DNA from: Muribaculaceae bacterium
GTDB taxonomy: Bacteria > Bacteroidota > Bacteroidia > Bacteroidales > Muribaculaceae
Direction: 5' to 3'
Assembly (NCBI GenBank): GCA_022508985.1
Contig: JAFLUA010000003.1
Span: 62,001-126,000 of the forward strand
DNA length: 64,000 bases
The position numbers were made by a program, and so were the translations under genes. The notes under the pieces are model-generated. The model was not told the DNA's origin. It saw only the letters and a list, made by a program, of their open reading frames with translations, and searched no databases. Position 1 is the stretch's first letter; every line of letters starts with the position of its first letter. Positions 1-8,727 of the stretch are shown here, piece by piece.

Positions 1-2
1 GG

Positions 3-161
3 CACGAATATGAAATTGGGCTTTACGTAGAACAGGATTTATTGGCAGCGGCGGAATGGTACGAAAAGGCAGCCAACAATGGTTCTGAATTTGCAAAAGA
101 AGCTCTTGAGAGAGTTTGGAAAGAAATCGATGAATTATTAAACGATTTAAGTGATTTCTAA
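3..161 (+). CDS. C-terminal end of a Sel1-repeat protein (partial)
   Basis: An open frame enters from the left edge and ends at TAA 159-161, leaving 52 residues. The visible residues include AAEWYEKAANNGSEFAKEAL, which fits the Sel1/TPR-like repeat (alternating Ala/Gly with the WYxKAA core), followed by an acidic tail. Sel1 repeats are helical protein-protein interaction solenoids; the partner and role cannot be told from this fragment. The start and most of the gene lie outside the window. Confidence 0.7.
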   Translation, partial: HEYEIGLYVEQDLLAAAEWYEKAANNGSEFAKEALERVWKEIDELLNDLSDF

Positions 162-366
162 TCTTCCCGGCCAAGACCTTGTAGTATCGTCGGGGGAACT
201 TGAACCAAGCCAACTTTCATAAAAAGCAAAAATAGAAACATAAAACAGACTGCTCCTCTCTTAGCCCGTCCGAATTTCATAACATAACACCTCTCATGTT
301 GACAGCATTGGCAAGGAGACGACAACCGCAATCTCACACGCTCACCGCGACATTCCAGTTGTTTCG

Positions 367-909
367 TTATTTAGTCCGAATCGCTTTTAATATAGATATG
401 ATAAGATTATAAAACAGCGCAGTCCAATATGCAAATAAAGCAGATAAAAACGTCGTAATTATAAACATTTTCGTTGTCTGTACTACTTCATTGTCCGTAA
501 TCTTTGCATGAAATCTTAGACCATTTTGTAAACATTTAATTTTCTCTTTATCATAAAATTTTATTCTTGAAACGTCTTTATAATCTGGAGTAGGATACAT
601 TTCAGAGAACTCTGTATGGCTGCCAAAATCAATGATAAATGCAGGATTGACATCCCCGTTTATACTCAATGAAAATAAGACAATTTCATAATACATCTTA
701 GAAATATCAATAGGACTTAGAAATGAAAACAAATCATAATTTATTAATAAGAAACCATAAATAAAATTATGCTCATCACTTCCAGACATATTTAACTCTC
801 CATCATAGCCTAAATACACTGAATATTCAAGATTTTCTTTATCTTCATATGCATAATCGCAAAACATCAAATAATTTTCATCAAAATATGCTATATCTTT
901 CCTGCACAT
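367..909 (-). CDS. Hypothetical protein with C-terminal membrane segment (possibly the 3' half of a split gene)
   Basis: 180 residues, no recognised family. It is mostly a soluble, acidic and aromatic-rich region followed by one hydrophobic segment near residues 145-170 (start MFIITTFLSALFAYW) and a short basic tail, so a membrane-anchored protein is likely. The ATG lies 19 bases inside the end of the upstream ORF (891-1394) in the -1 frame. The upstream ORF has an N-terminal membrane segment and this one a C-terminal segment, so together they would make one protein of about 340 residues with two membrane helices. Base composition is clearly more AT-rich than the core genes, which suggests transfer. 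It could be an overlapping two-gene operon or one gene with a frameshift. Confidence 0.5.
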   Translation of the reverse strand: MCRKDIAYFDENYLMFCDYAYEDKENLEYSVYLGYDGELNMSGSDEHNFIYGFLLINYDLFSFLSPIDISKMYYEIVLFSLSINGDVNPAFIIDFGSHTEFSEMYPTPDYKDVSRIKFYDKEKIKCLQNGLRFHAKITDNEVVQTTKMFIITTFLSALFAYWTALFYNLIISILKAIRTK

Positions 910-1394
910 GGTGGTTTCTTTGTTACTATCGAAAACTGATATAAAACATCTATTTTATCCAATAAGGATGAAATGTTCTTTTTCCCAAATTTCCTTTCTA
1001 TTAATCCTTTCTCAAATAGATAGAAATTTTTGACTGAATCAGGGAGATTGTTTAAGCTTTTATTTGAAAAAATATTAGCTGAAGAATCTGCTATAGCTTT
1101 TATTTCTATTACACTGGAAGTAGTCCCATACTTATCACTATCAACATCAACAACAGAATTGAATAAATCACTTTTAACTAACAAATCTATGTTAAGATTC
1201 ACTATTGAATCAGTCCCTAATAATCGACTTACCGTAATAATATTGGAATTATGAAATATTCTTTGACAATTAATATAATAATTAGTTAAACATAATATCA
1301 CAATAGTTGTTAGTAGGAACTTCATCCAACTGAACTTTAGTTTCTTAAAAAGAAAATTGTAAATAAGTACAAAAAAAACTATAACTCTATTCAT
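891..1394 (-). CDS. Hypothetical protein with N-terminal membrane anchor (possibly the 5' half of a split gene)
   Basis: 167 residues, family not recognised. A basic N-terminus and a hydrophobic stretch at about residues 24-42 (FLLTTIVILCLTNYYI) predict a membrane anchor, followed by a Ser/Asp/Ile-rich extracytoplasmic-looking region. The last residues (KPPCAGKI) are encoded in the overlap with the next ORF, which continues in the -1 frame as CRKDIAYFDENY. AT-rich like its partner and unlike the neighbouring transporter gene. See the finding on the possible split gene. Confidence 0.5.
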   Translation of the reverse strand: MNRVIVFFVLIYNFLFKKLKFSWMKFLLTTIVILCLTNYYINCQRIFHNSNIITVSRLLGTDSIVNLNIDLLVKSDLFNSVVDVDSDKYGTTSSVIEIKAIADSSANIFSNKSLNNLPDSVKNFYLFEKGLIERKFGKKNISSLLDKIDVLYQFSIVTKKPPCAGKI

Positions 1395-1611
1395 GTTGTA
1401 TTCAATATTTTACATGCCACAAAATTAGTGAATTTTTATGACTTTAATATATTATCCTCGACGTGATAGGCATGAGAAACGTTGGGATGTAAAAAAAACG
1501 ACAAATTTTGGCGCTTTATTCTGTATTAAACAGAAAAACGCTACCTTTGCACAAAATTTCCGGTAGGCAACGTCCTTTTTCAACCTGCGGAATGCATTTT
1601 TAGGTTTCAAT

Positions 1612-3273
1612 ATGGATTCAATAGCAAACTTATTCATGCCGGGAGAGGTATCGATCGCCTCGACTCTTATGCTTTACTCTTTTGTAATAGCATTGGGGAT
1701 ATATCTCGGCAAAATCAAATTTTTCGGTGTGTCGTTGGGGGTTACCTTCGTCCTTTTTGTGGGTATTCTTATGGGGCACCTGGGTTATACCATCGACAAC
1801 AATATTCTAAAATTCGTAAGAGAATTCGGCCTTATCCTCTTTATATTCTCAATAGGCTTGCAAGTCGGGCCGGGTTTCTTCTCATCATTCAAGAAGGGCG
1901 GTATGCGACTTAACGCACTTGCCGTGCTGGCCATAGCGCTTAATGTGCTTATCGTTCTCGGCATTTACTATTTTGGTAATGTCAACGATATATCGGTTCT
2001 GGTTGGTGTAATGAGTGGCGCCGTTACAAATACCCCGGGGCTTGCAGCGGCTCAACAGACGATAACACAGATGACGGCATCGGCCGAACAGGCCAACCTT
2101 ATGGCAAGCGGATATGCCGCGGCATACCCTCTCGGCGTTGTTGGCATAATATTTTCAATGTTTGTTATTAAATGGATTTTCCGCATCAAAACCGACGTTG
2201 AAGTTAAAAAAATAGAACAAGAGCAAGAAGACTCTCACCTCAAGCCATATCGCCTTTCAGCAAAAGTTACCAACGACCTTGTCGACGGTAAAACGATGGT
2301 GCAACTGCACGATATTGTCCGCACAAATTTTGTCGTATCGCGCCTGATGTCGGCAAGCGGTGAAATTACCATACCTCAGTCTTCGACTGAAATACACACC
2401 GGAGACATCCTGTTAATAGTGTGCTCAGCCGATGAAGCCGACCGCTTCAAAGCCGTTATTGGTCCTGAAATAGAAATGGATTGGGAATCGACACCCACTC
2501 CCGCATACTCAAGAAGAATAGTCGTTACCAAGAGTGAATATAATGGCGTAGCTATTGGTTCTCTACGTCTACATAACGGATACAAACTCAATGCCACGCG
2601 CGTCAACCGCGCAGGCGTCGATCTCCTTGCATCGCCCAGTCTGAGACTGCAGATGGGCGACCGCATCACCGTCGTAGGCAACCTCGAAGACATTGACCGC
2701 CTTGCCGAACGACTCGGCAACTCAATGAAACGCCTCAACCAACCCAACCTCACCACTATTTTCATAGGCATAATCCTCGGTATCATATTAGGCTCTATCG
2801 ATGTGGGATTCGGCATGAAATTAGGTCTGGCCGGAGGTCCTCTCGTTGTGGCTATTCTTATTAGCCGCTTCGGTTATAAAGCCAAACTTGTAACCTACAC
2901 ATCGTCGTCGGCATCGCTCTTGCTGCGAGAGCTTGGCATCTGCCTCTTCCTGGCCTCGGTGGGTATCGCTGCCGGCAAAGACTTTGCCGCATCGGTATTC
3001 AACACAACAGGTATGTGGTGGGTTATCTGGGGCTTCGTAATCACCGTTGTACCCCTGCTTGTTGTAGGGTGCATTGCCCGTGCTAAAGATAAAACCAATC
3101 TCCTCACTATTATGGGCTTGATATCGGGTAGCTACACCGACCCCCCGGCTCTTGCTTATGCCAATAACTCTACCGGAAACGATGCTCCAGCGGTGGCATA
3201 CTCTACGGTATATCCTCTCACCATGTTCCTACGCGTTGTTGCTGCTCAGGCTCTGATTCTTTGCCTGGCATAG
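1612..3273 (+). CDS. AspT/YidE/YbjL-family transporter with RCK_C domains
   Basis: 553 residues, the usual length of the aspartate:alanine exchanger family. Two membrane halves (about residues 15-195 and 375-550) flank a soluble central part with two TrkA-C/RCK_C-like modules (about 205-370). The first half contains SGAVTNTPGLAAAQQT and the second SGSYTDPPALAYAN, the paired re-entrant motifs of this family. The substrate is not determinable; characterised members exchange aspartate and alanine or export other carboxylates. A Bacteroidota -7 element TACCTTTG sits at 1542-1549, giving a leader of about 55 nt; no clear -33 is seen. It has no operon partner on this strand until 3402. Confidence 0.85.
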   Translation: MDSIANLFMPGEVSIASTLMLYSFVIALGIYLGKIKFFGVSLGVTFVLFVGILMGHLGYTIDNNILKFVREFGLILFIFSIGLQVGPGFFSSFKKGGMRLNALAVLAIALNVLIVLGIYYFGNVNDISVLVGVMSGAVTNTPGLAAAQQTITQMTASAEQANLMASGYAAAYPLGVVGIIFSMFVIKWIFRIKTDVEVKKIEQEQEDSHLKPYRLSAKVTNDLVDGKTMVQLHDIVRTNFVVSRLMSASGEITIPQSSTEIHTGDILLIVCSADEADRFKAVIGPEIEMDWESTPTPAYSRRIVVTKSEYNGVAIGSLRLHNGYKLNATRVNRAGVDLLASPSLRLQMGDRITVVGNLEDIDRLAERLGNSMKRLNQPNLTTIFIGIILGIILGSIDVGFGMKLGLAGGPLVVAILISRFGYKAKLVTYTSSSASLLLRELGICLFLASVGIAAGKDFAASVFNTTGMWWVIWGFVITVVPLLVVGCIARAKDKTNLLTIMGLISGSYTDPPALAYANNSTGNDAPAVAYSTVYPLTMFLRVVAAQALILCLA

Positions 3274-3346
3274 CGAAAGCATGTCACTTTAGAGCCTTTT
3301 GCAGTATTGCCGTTGCGCTATAATGCATAATATCGGATAATTATCG

Positions 3347-3354
3347 TATATTTG
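3347..3354 (+). promoter_or_regulatory. -7 element of a Bacteroidota promoter for the SDR-MptE pair
   Basis: TATATTTG matches TAnnTTTG. Transcription would begin near 3360, so a GTG start at 3372 would leave almost no leader while ATG 3402 leaves about 40 nt. No -33 TTTG is visible at the expected distance. Confidence 0.45.
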
Positions 3355-3401
3355 CACATCCGAGTTTTTCGGTGACACAAATTACTCCTTTTGAGAATAT
3401 A

Positions 3402-4121
3402 ATGAGGCTCGCACTATACCTACCCGACGACAAACTCTTCCTACAGCCATATTTAGCAAGGGCGTTATCAGGATTTTCAATTTTGGACCCGGCCGACACT
3501 GCCGATACCGATTTGTGTATCATGGTGTCGAGCACCGATATATACGGAGCCGGTGAGTTTGTAAACATCGATGAATCAACACCTATCGATGAAAATTGTA
3601 TAGCTGCTATCCGCGAAAAAGAGTTTGTTGATTTAGCAAAAAAACATATCAAACCGGCAGTTATTTTGCGATGCGCAAATATAGTCGGGACTGGTATGAC
3701 AGGCTTTCCACGAGAGCTGGCAAATGCTATTTGGCGAGGCACTTTCTTCCACTTCCCGGGTAATGAAGCGCGAGTAAGCACTATCCATGCCGCCGATGTT
3801 GCCGCCATAACAGCTTTGGTAGCCGAAAAAAACTTTACAATCGACAACATTCACATCTTTAACCTTTCCGACGGCGACGACCCTTCCTTACACGACCTTG
3901 CCGAAGCGTTGGCTTTCAGAATGAGCAACAAGCGCATTTCCACTCTAAGCACCGGGCCTCAACAATGGCTCGGCCGCATCGCCTATGGAAAAAGAAAGTA
4001 TAGTAGCTATACCACTACAAGAACTATTTCTTGCGTCGCTCTCCATAGCGTTATTGACTACAGTCCAACTCCTGTATGCCAATATCTTAGGACTCACAAC
4101 TACGACGAATCGAGCCTATGA
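3402..4121 (+). CDS. Short atypical SDR / NAD-dependent epimerase-like protein
   Basis: About 239 residues from ATG 3402 (an in-frame GTG at 3372 would add ten). The middle resembles extended SDR enzymes: SSTDIYG like the SSxxVYG motif, RCANIVGTGM like the RxxNxYGP region, and STIHAADVAA like the VHVDDVA motif. The N-terminal GxxGxxG nucleotide-binding strand is not visible; only about 45 residues precede SSTDIYG where about 110 would be expected. The catalytic YxxxK also appears lost: the matching stretch reads AAIREKEF with no Tyr. It is therefore either a degenerate member with a non-catalytic role or a remodelled fold. Its TGA overlaps the ATG of the next gene (ATGA), so the two are translationally coupled. 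Confidence 0.6.
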   Translation: MRLALYLPDDKLFLQPYLARALSGFSILDPADTADTDLCIMVSSTDIYGAGEFVNIDESTPIDENCIAAIREKEFVDLAKKHIKPAVILRCANIVGTGMTGFPRELANAIWRGTFFHFPGNEARVSTIHAADVAAITALVAEKNFTIDNIHIFNLSDGDDPSLHDLAEALAFRMSNKRISTLSTGPQQWLGRIAYGKRKYSSYTTTRTISCVALHSVIDYSPTPVCQYLRTHNYDESSL

Positions 4122-4951
4122 ACACTACGTTTTTCGACAAAGTAGGTGCAAGCGTTAAAAGCATTGTCAAAATAGCTTTGCAGAGCCGCCGTAGCGACGC
4201 TTGCAAAGGTAATCGCAGTGGCCGCATTTTCATTTTGGGCAATGGCCCATCGCTCAACGACACAATCGCCGGCCACCGTAATTTATTGATTGCCAATACC
4301 TCTATGGCCGTCAATTTTGCTGCTATCGCTCCCGTTTTCTTCGAACTGCAGCCCGAATATTACCTCCTTGCCGACCCCCATTTTTTTAGTGAAGCAACGG
4401 GCCACGACGACAATCTGGCAAAACTGAAAACGAGCCTAAGCAATGTTAACTGGCCGATGAGCTTGTTTGTGCCGGTGAAATACAAAAACCGGGCACAAAC
4501 GCTATATGGCAACTCGCATATTACTTTGAAATCGTTCAACGCTGTCGGTGTTGAAGGCTTCTTCGGCTTACGCAAATTCGCATATAACAACGGGTTCGGA
4601 ATGCCGCGCCCACGCAATGTGTTGATACCGGCAATTATGTTGTCTATCGGCGAGGGTTTTGATGAAATAATTATCTGCGGTGCCGACCATTCGTGGACAA
4701 AAACTCTCTCAGTAAGTGACGACAACGAAGTCGTGTCGATTCAACCACATTTTTATGCCGACAGCAATCGCGAAAACGAACGCATACGCCACGAATATAA
4801 AGGATATAAGCTTCATCAAATTATGGAAAGTTTTTCCATAGCATTCAAGAGTTATCACGATATTGCAGAGTATGCCAAGACTAAAAATGTGAAAATCTTC
4901 AATGCTACACCCGGAAGCTTTATCGACGCTTTCGACCGAATAAAACTCTGA
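4118..4951 (+). CDS. MptE-like (DUF115-type) protein
   Basis: 277 residues. GRIFILGNGPSLND near residue 35 is the hallmark nucleotide-binding loop of the 6-hydroxymethylpterin pyrophosphokinase MptE-like/DUF115 family, and EIIICGADHSW near residue 190 is the second conserved block. In bacteria the family is mostly associated with surface sugar transfer (for example Maf-type flagellin glycosylation) rather than pterin synthesis, so a glycan-related role is the better guess, but no donor or acceptor can be named. It is coupled to the preceding SDR-like gene by an ATGA overlap. Confidence 0.7.
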   Translation: MNTTFFDKVGASVKSIVKIALQSRRSDACKGNRSGRIFILGNGPSLNDTIAGHRNLLIANTSMAVNFAAIAPVFFELQPEYYLLADPHFFSEATGHDDNLAKLKTSLSNVNWPMSLFVPVKYKNRAQTLYGNSHITLKSFNAVGVEGFFGLRKFAYNNGFGMPRPRNVLIPAIMLSIGEGFDEIIICGADHSWTKTLSVSDDNEVVSIQPHFYADSNRENERIRHEYKGYKLHQIMESFSIAFKSYHDIAEYAKTKNVKIFNATPGSFIDAFDRIKL

Positions 4952-5018
4952 ATGAGCTTCATCGTGGCGTTGAGCAAAAAACGACCGCACGTATTACGTT
5001 AAAATGAAATTAAAGAGC

Positions 5019-5026
5019 TAACTTTG
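5019..5026 (+). promoter_or_regulatory. -7 element for the lptF/G-ribBA operon
   Basis: TAACTTTG fits TAnnTTTG and lies 27 nt before ATG 5054. No good TTTG at -33. It probably drives the permease gene and the overlapping ribBA. Confidence 0.5.
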
Positions 5027-5053
5027 CATACTGTAAACGCACTGTTGTAGATA

Positions 5054-6889
5054 ATGATAATCAAACGTCTATATACCTACATGTTGCAGCGGTTTCTACC
5101 GCTGTTGCTAATGACGTTTTTTATCTGCCTGTTCATTGTATTGATGCAATTCCTCTGGAAGTCGATCGATGAGCTTGTCGGCAAAGGCCTCGAAATGAAA
5201 GTTATCGGAGAGCTATTTATGTATGCCGCTCTTACTATGGTGCCCACGGCATTGCCTCTTGCCGTATTGCTTGCCTCTCTTATGGTTTTCGGCAATCTCG
5301 GCGAGAAATTTGAGCTCACGGCGATGAAAGCCTCCGGCATATCCCTGTTTCGCATAATGCGGCCGCTAATAGTGCTGATGCTTCTCATTGCTATCGGCGC
5401 ATTCTTCTTTCAGAACAACGTGTTGCCTGTGGCCCAGACCAAAATGTGGACTTTGTTTTTCTCGATAAAACAAAAATCGCCCGAAGTCGAAATTCCGGAA
5501 AAAGCATTCTACGACCAAATCCCGAATATGAATCTCTATGTCGACAAGAAAAATGCCGAGACAGGTATGCTCTACGGCATGATTATTTACGACTTGTCGC
5601 GTGGCATCGATAACACTCGTGTAATACTTGCCGACTCGGGTCAGTTTAATTTTACACAAGATAAATCGCGCCTGTTCCTACACCTTTATTCCGGTGAGAT
5701 GTTCGAAAATATGCGAGACAATTCCTTAGGCTCCTCTTCTCAGCGCTATTTGCCATTTAGGCGCGAACATTTTATGGAGAAGGAAGTCTATTTCCCTTTC
5801 GATGCAAATTTCAATCGCATGGACGAAGCGGGTATGCGTAGCCAATATATCGGGCAAAACATAACGCAATTGCGGCACTCTATAGATTCGATAGGACATC
5901 AAGTCGATTCTATCGGTAATTTGTATGCCGACGAGTTGGTACACGCCACATACTTCGGCATCCGTCCACGAGTCGACCATGTCGAAAACGGCAAACCGGT
6001 ATACGTGGAGCGGAAAGAAGTTGCCCTTGACAGTCCGCTTGATATCGACTCCGTTTTTCGTTCGCCTAATGAAGTTAGTGCGAAATCATATATCACACAG
6101 GCCCTTGCCAAATCTAAACGACAGAAACAAGACTTCCTTTATCGTAGCATGATACTTGCCGAGCAGGCAAAACTTATGCGACGCCACGACATAGAAATGC
6201 AACGCAAATTCACGTTGTCGTTTGCTTGTATTATATTTTTCTTTATTGGCGCACCGCTTGGCGCTATTATAAAAAAAGGTGGAATAGGCACACCGTTGGT
6301 TATATCGGTTTTACTTTTCATTGTTTATTTCATTTTCGATAACGCCGGCTTCAAACTTGCCCGCGACGGCAAATTGCCCGTATGGGAGGGCATTTGGTTG
6401 AGTTCAGCCGTACTTTTACCCTTAGGAGTATTCCTTACATATAAAGCGGTAGGCGACTCTGCGGTGTTTAATATCGACGCCTATCGTAATTTCTTCCGCC
6501 GTTTGATTGGTCGAGGTGCCGGCCGTACACTCTCCTTAAAAGAAGTTCGCATGACCGATGTCGACACGTCGGAGGCTCTTTCAATGCTTACCGAGTTTAT
6601 CACTACGGCCGAGGCCGATATACGGCGCATCAATGCCAAGCCGGCATTGCTTCGCTTAGTGGCTACACCGGCACCGCAGTTGAAGACAAGCCTAAATCAG
6701 CTCATAGACTATCTGTCGAATAGCACCGATATTTATACTATTAATCTTCTCAATCAATATCCGTTTAACCCTACCAGACGAAACTTGCAGTCGGTTGTTG
6801 CCAACACAAAAGCTCTGATTGAGCGCGTCGGCGGCAAGCCCATTGCTAACACTATAAACTCGCAAAGTGATGAACCAGATACACCTTGA
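5054..6889 (+). CDS. LptF/LptG (YjgP/YjgQ) family LPS-export permease
   Basis: 611 residues. Inner-membrane subunit of the lipopolysaccharide transporter that works with LptB to lift LPS onto the LptC-A-D bridge. Seen: membrane segments at about 10-35, 58-82 and 100-122, a long periplasmic beta-rich domain to about 380, then three more segments at about 388-470. The family core is about 360 residues; this one has extra periplasmic sequence with a coiled-coil-like stretch (repeated SIDSIGxQVDSIG pattern) and a cytoplasmic tail of about 140 residues, as is common in Bacteroidota versions. The gene ends 20 bases inside ribBA, so the two are co-transcribed and probably coupled. LptF versus LptG cannot be separated by eye. 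Confidence 0.85.
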   Translation: MIIKRLYTYMLQRFLPLLLMTFFICLFIVLMQFLWKSIDELVGKGLEMKVIGELFMYAALTMVPTALPLAVLLASLMVFGNLGEKFELTAMKASGISLFRIMRPLIVLMLLIAIGAFFFQNNVLPVAQTKMWTLFFSIKQKSPEVEIPEKAFYDQIPNMNLYVDKKNAETGMLYGMIIYDLSRGIDNTRVILADSGQFNFTQDKSRLFLHLYSGEMFENMRDNSLGSSSQRYLPFRREHFMEKEVYFPFDANFNRMDEAGMRSQYIGQNITQLRHSIDSIGHQVDSIGNLYADELVHATYFGIRPRVDHVENGKPVYVERKEVALDSPLDIDSVFRSPNEVSAKSYITQALAKSKRQKQDFLYRSMILAEQAKLMRRHDIEMQRKFTLSFACIIFFFIGAPLGAIIKKGGIGTPLVISVLLFIVYFIFDNAGFKLARDGKLPVWEGIWLSSAVLLPLGVFLTYKAVGDSAVFNIDAYRNFFRRLIGRGAGRTLSLKEVRMTDVDTSEALSMLTEFITTAEADIRRINAKPALLRLVATPAPQLKTSLNQLIDYLSNSTDIYTINLLNQYPFNPTRRNLQSVVANTKALIERVGGKPIANTINSQSDEPDTP

Positions 6890-8081
6890 CAGTATAGACG
6901 AAGCCATCGAGGATTTCCGCGAGGGCAAAATGATAATCGTTGTCGACGATGAAGACCGCGAAAACGAAGGCGACATAATAGTAGCCGCCGAAAAGATTAC
7001 GCCCGAGCAGGTTAATTTTATGCTCAAGAATGCTCGCGGGGTGCTTTGCGTGCCCATCACAATGTCGCGATGCCGCGAGCTGGAACTCACGCGTCAAGTC
7101 GAGCAAAACACCTCGATGCTCGGCACGCCGTTTACAGTAACTGTCGACAAATTAGAAGGTTGCTCCACGGGGGTCAGTATCGAAGATCGCTGTGCCACTA
7201 TACGCGCTCTCGCCGACCCGACATCAACACCCGAGACATTCGGGCGCCCCGGTCATATCAATCCGCTATACGCGCAAGATCAGGGCGTGCTTCGCAGAAG
7301 TGGCCACACCGAAGCCGCTGTCGACCTTGCTCGGCTCGCTGGGCTACAACCGGCGGCAGCACTTATGGAAATAATGAGCGATGACGGCAGCATGGCACGT
7401 CTACCCGAGCTGCGCCGCCGTGCCGACGAGTGGGGTATGAAACTAATTTCTATACGCGACCTTATTGCTTATCGGCTTGCTTCCGAGCAACTTGTAGAGC
7501 AAGGTGTCGAAGTGGATATGCCTACTCGCTACGGCCATTTTCGTCTGATACCTTTCAAACAAAAAAATAACGGGCTCGAGCATATAGCCATCATTAAAGG
7601 AAATGTTGCCGATGGTGAGCCCGTATTGGTGAGAGTTCACTCGTCGTGTGCTACCGGTGATATTTTTGGCTCGAAACGATGCGACTGTGGCGAGCAACTC
7701 CAGAAAGCTCTTCAGATGGTTGAAAAAGAGGGCCGAGGCGCTGTTGTATATCTCAGCCAAGAAGGGCGCGGCATTGGCCTAATGGATAAAATACGAGCCT
7801 ATAAACTACAAGAAGAGGGCCTTGATACCGTTGAGGCAAATATACATCTGGGTCACGATGCCGATGAACGTGACTATGGCGTGGGGGCGCAAATCTTAAA
7901 TTTGCTCGGCATTAACAAGATGCGCCTTATGACAAACAACCCCGTTAAACGCGTCGGATTAGAAGGTTATGGTCTTGAAGTAGTGGAAAATGTACCTATC
8001 GAAGTAGAGCCCAATCCATACAATTTGCGCTATATGCACACAAAAAAGGAGCGTATGGGGCACAACCTTAAAGAGGTATAA
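6870..8081 (+). CDS. ribBA: RibBA: DHBP synthase / GTP cyclohydrolase II
   Basis: 403 residues from ATG 6870; a GTG immediately before it would add one residue. Bifunctional riboflavin enzyme: the N-terminal domain makes 3,4-dihydroxy-2-butanone 4-phosphate from ribulose 5-phosphate, the C-terminal domain opens GTP. Domain 1 shows [10 protein letters not shown] near residue 27, [11 protein letters not shown] and GHTEAAVDL. Domain 2 shows [18 protein letters not shown] (zinc cysteines), GRGIGL and YGVGAQIL, so both active sites look intact. The start lies inside the end of the LPS-permease gene. The 3' end overlaps the convergent phosphatase gene by 14 bases. Confidence 0.95.
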   Translation: MNQIHLDSIDEAIEDFREGKMIIVVDDEDRENEGDIIVAAEKITPEQVNFMLKNARGVLCVPITMSRCRELELTRQVEQNTSMLGTPFTVTVDKLEGCSTGVSIEDRCATIRALADPTSTPETFGRPGHINPLYAQDQGVLRRSGHTEAAVDLARLAGLQPAAALMEIMSDDGSMARLPELRRRADEWGMKLISIRDLIAYRLASEQLVEQGVEVDMPTRYGHFRLIPFKQKNNGLEHIAIIKGNVADGEPVLVRVHSSCATGDIFGSKRCDCGEQLQKALQMVEKEGRGAVVYLSQEGRGIGLMDKIRAYKLQEEGLDTVEANIHLGHDADERDYGVGAQILNLLGINKMRLMTNNPVKRVGLEGYGLEVVENVPIEVEPNPYNLRYMHTKKERMGHNLKEV

Positions 8082-8721
8082 GCTTGATTATTTGTAGTGG
8101 CGAGGTTACGATATGGTCGGCATAGGCTGCTTTGAGTTCCGCCTCCGGCCTAAAGCCCCAAGTTACGCCCACCGACTCAACACAAGCACGGCGCGCCGTC
8201 TCCATGTCGACACCCGAATCTCCTACGTATAATACATCTTTCTTAGGGGTGGGGCACTCGATGAGCGCCTGAAACAATATCGAGGGGTCGGGCTTGCGCG
8301 GCATTCCTTCGGTGTTGCCAAGGATTGAGCGGAAGTTTGCGCTTGGGAAGTAATGTCTAATAATTTTAGTAACGGCCTCTTGATACTTATTAGATGTTAC
8401 AGCTAAGTTTATACCTTTTGCCGTAAGCATTTCAAGAAGTTCGGGTATTTCAGGGTATGGGACTGTCTCATCGAAGCAATGCTCGGTATAATACTCCTTA
8501 AATATCGACAGCGTTTTTGCAATAATCTCGTCGGAGCGAGCATCATCGGGCAGTGCGCGTTCCACCAGTTTCGCGGCCCCGTTACCCACCATAAGGTTGT
8601 AACTCGATAGTGCATGCGTCGGATAGCCGAGCTTTGTCAAGGCGTAGTTGACAGCATTGGCAAGGTCGGCAATAGTGTTGAGGAGAGTCCCGTCGAGGTC
8701 GAAAATAATATACGATTTCAT
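8068..8721 (-). CDS. HAD-family phosphatase, phosphoglycolate-phosphatase-like
   Basis: 217 residues, the normal length for Gph-type HAD hydrolases. Motif I is [10 protein letters not shown] at residues 7-16 (nucleophile Asp and acid-base Asp), motif II VTSNK, motif III the Lys in MPRKPDP, and motif IV GDSGVDM. An all-helical cap (about 15-85) sits between motifs I and II, which fits phosphoglycolate phosphatase, but this subfamily also includes other sugar phosphatases, so the substrate is unproven. It lies 6 bases downstream of tamL on the same strand, so probably one transcript. Confidence 0.85.
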   Translation of the reverse strand: MKSYIIFDLDGTLLNTIADLANAVNYALTKLGYPTHALSSYNLMVGNGAAKLVERALPDDARSDEIIAKTLSIFKEYYTEHCFDETVPYPEIPELLEMLTAKGINLAVTSNKYQEAVTKIIRHYFPSANFRSILGNTEGMPRKPDPSILFQALIECPTPKKDVLYVGDSGVDMETARRACVESVGVTWGFRPEAELKAAYADHIVTSPLQIIKLIPL

Positions 8722-8727
8722 AGCGTA

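Noticed and set aside
158-280. 40-codon minus-strand ORF with hydrophobic start (MKFGRAKRG)
   Set aside because: Short, overlaps the end of the Sel1 gene and has no recognised family or promoter; could be a small membrane peptide but not supported.
2376-2816. 146-codon minus-strand ORF inside the transporter gene
   Set aside because: Shadow frame of the RCK_C coding region.
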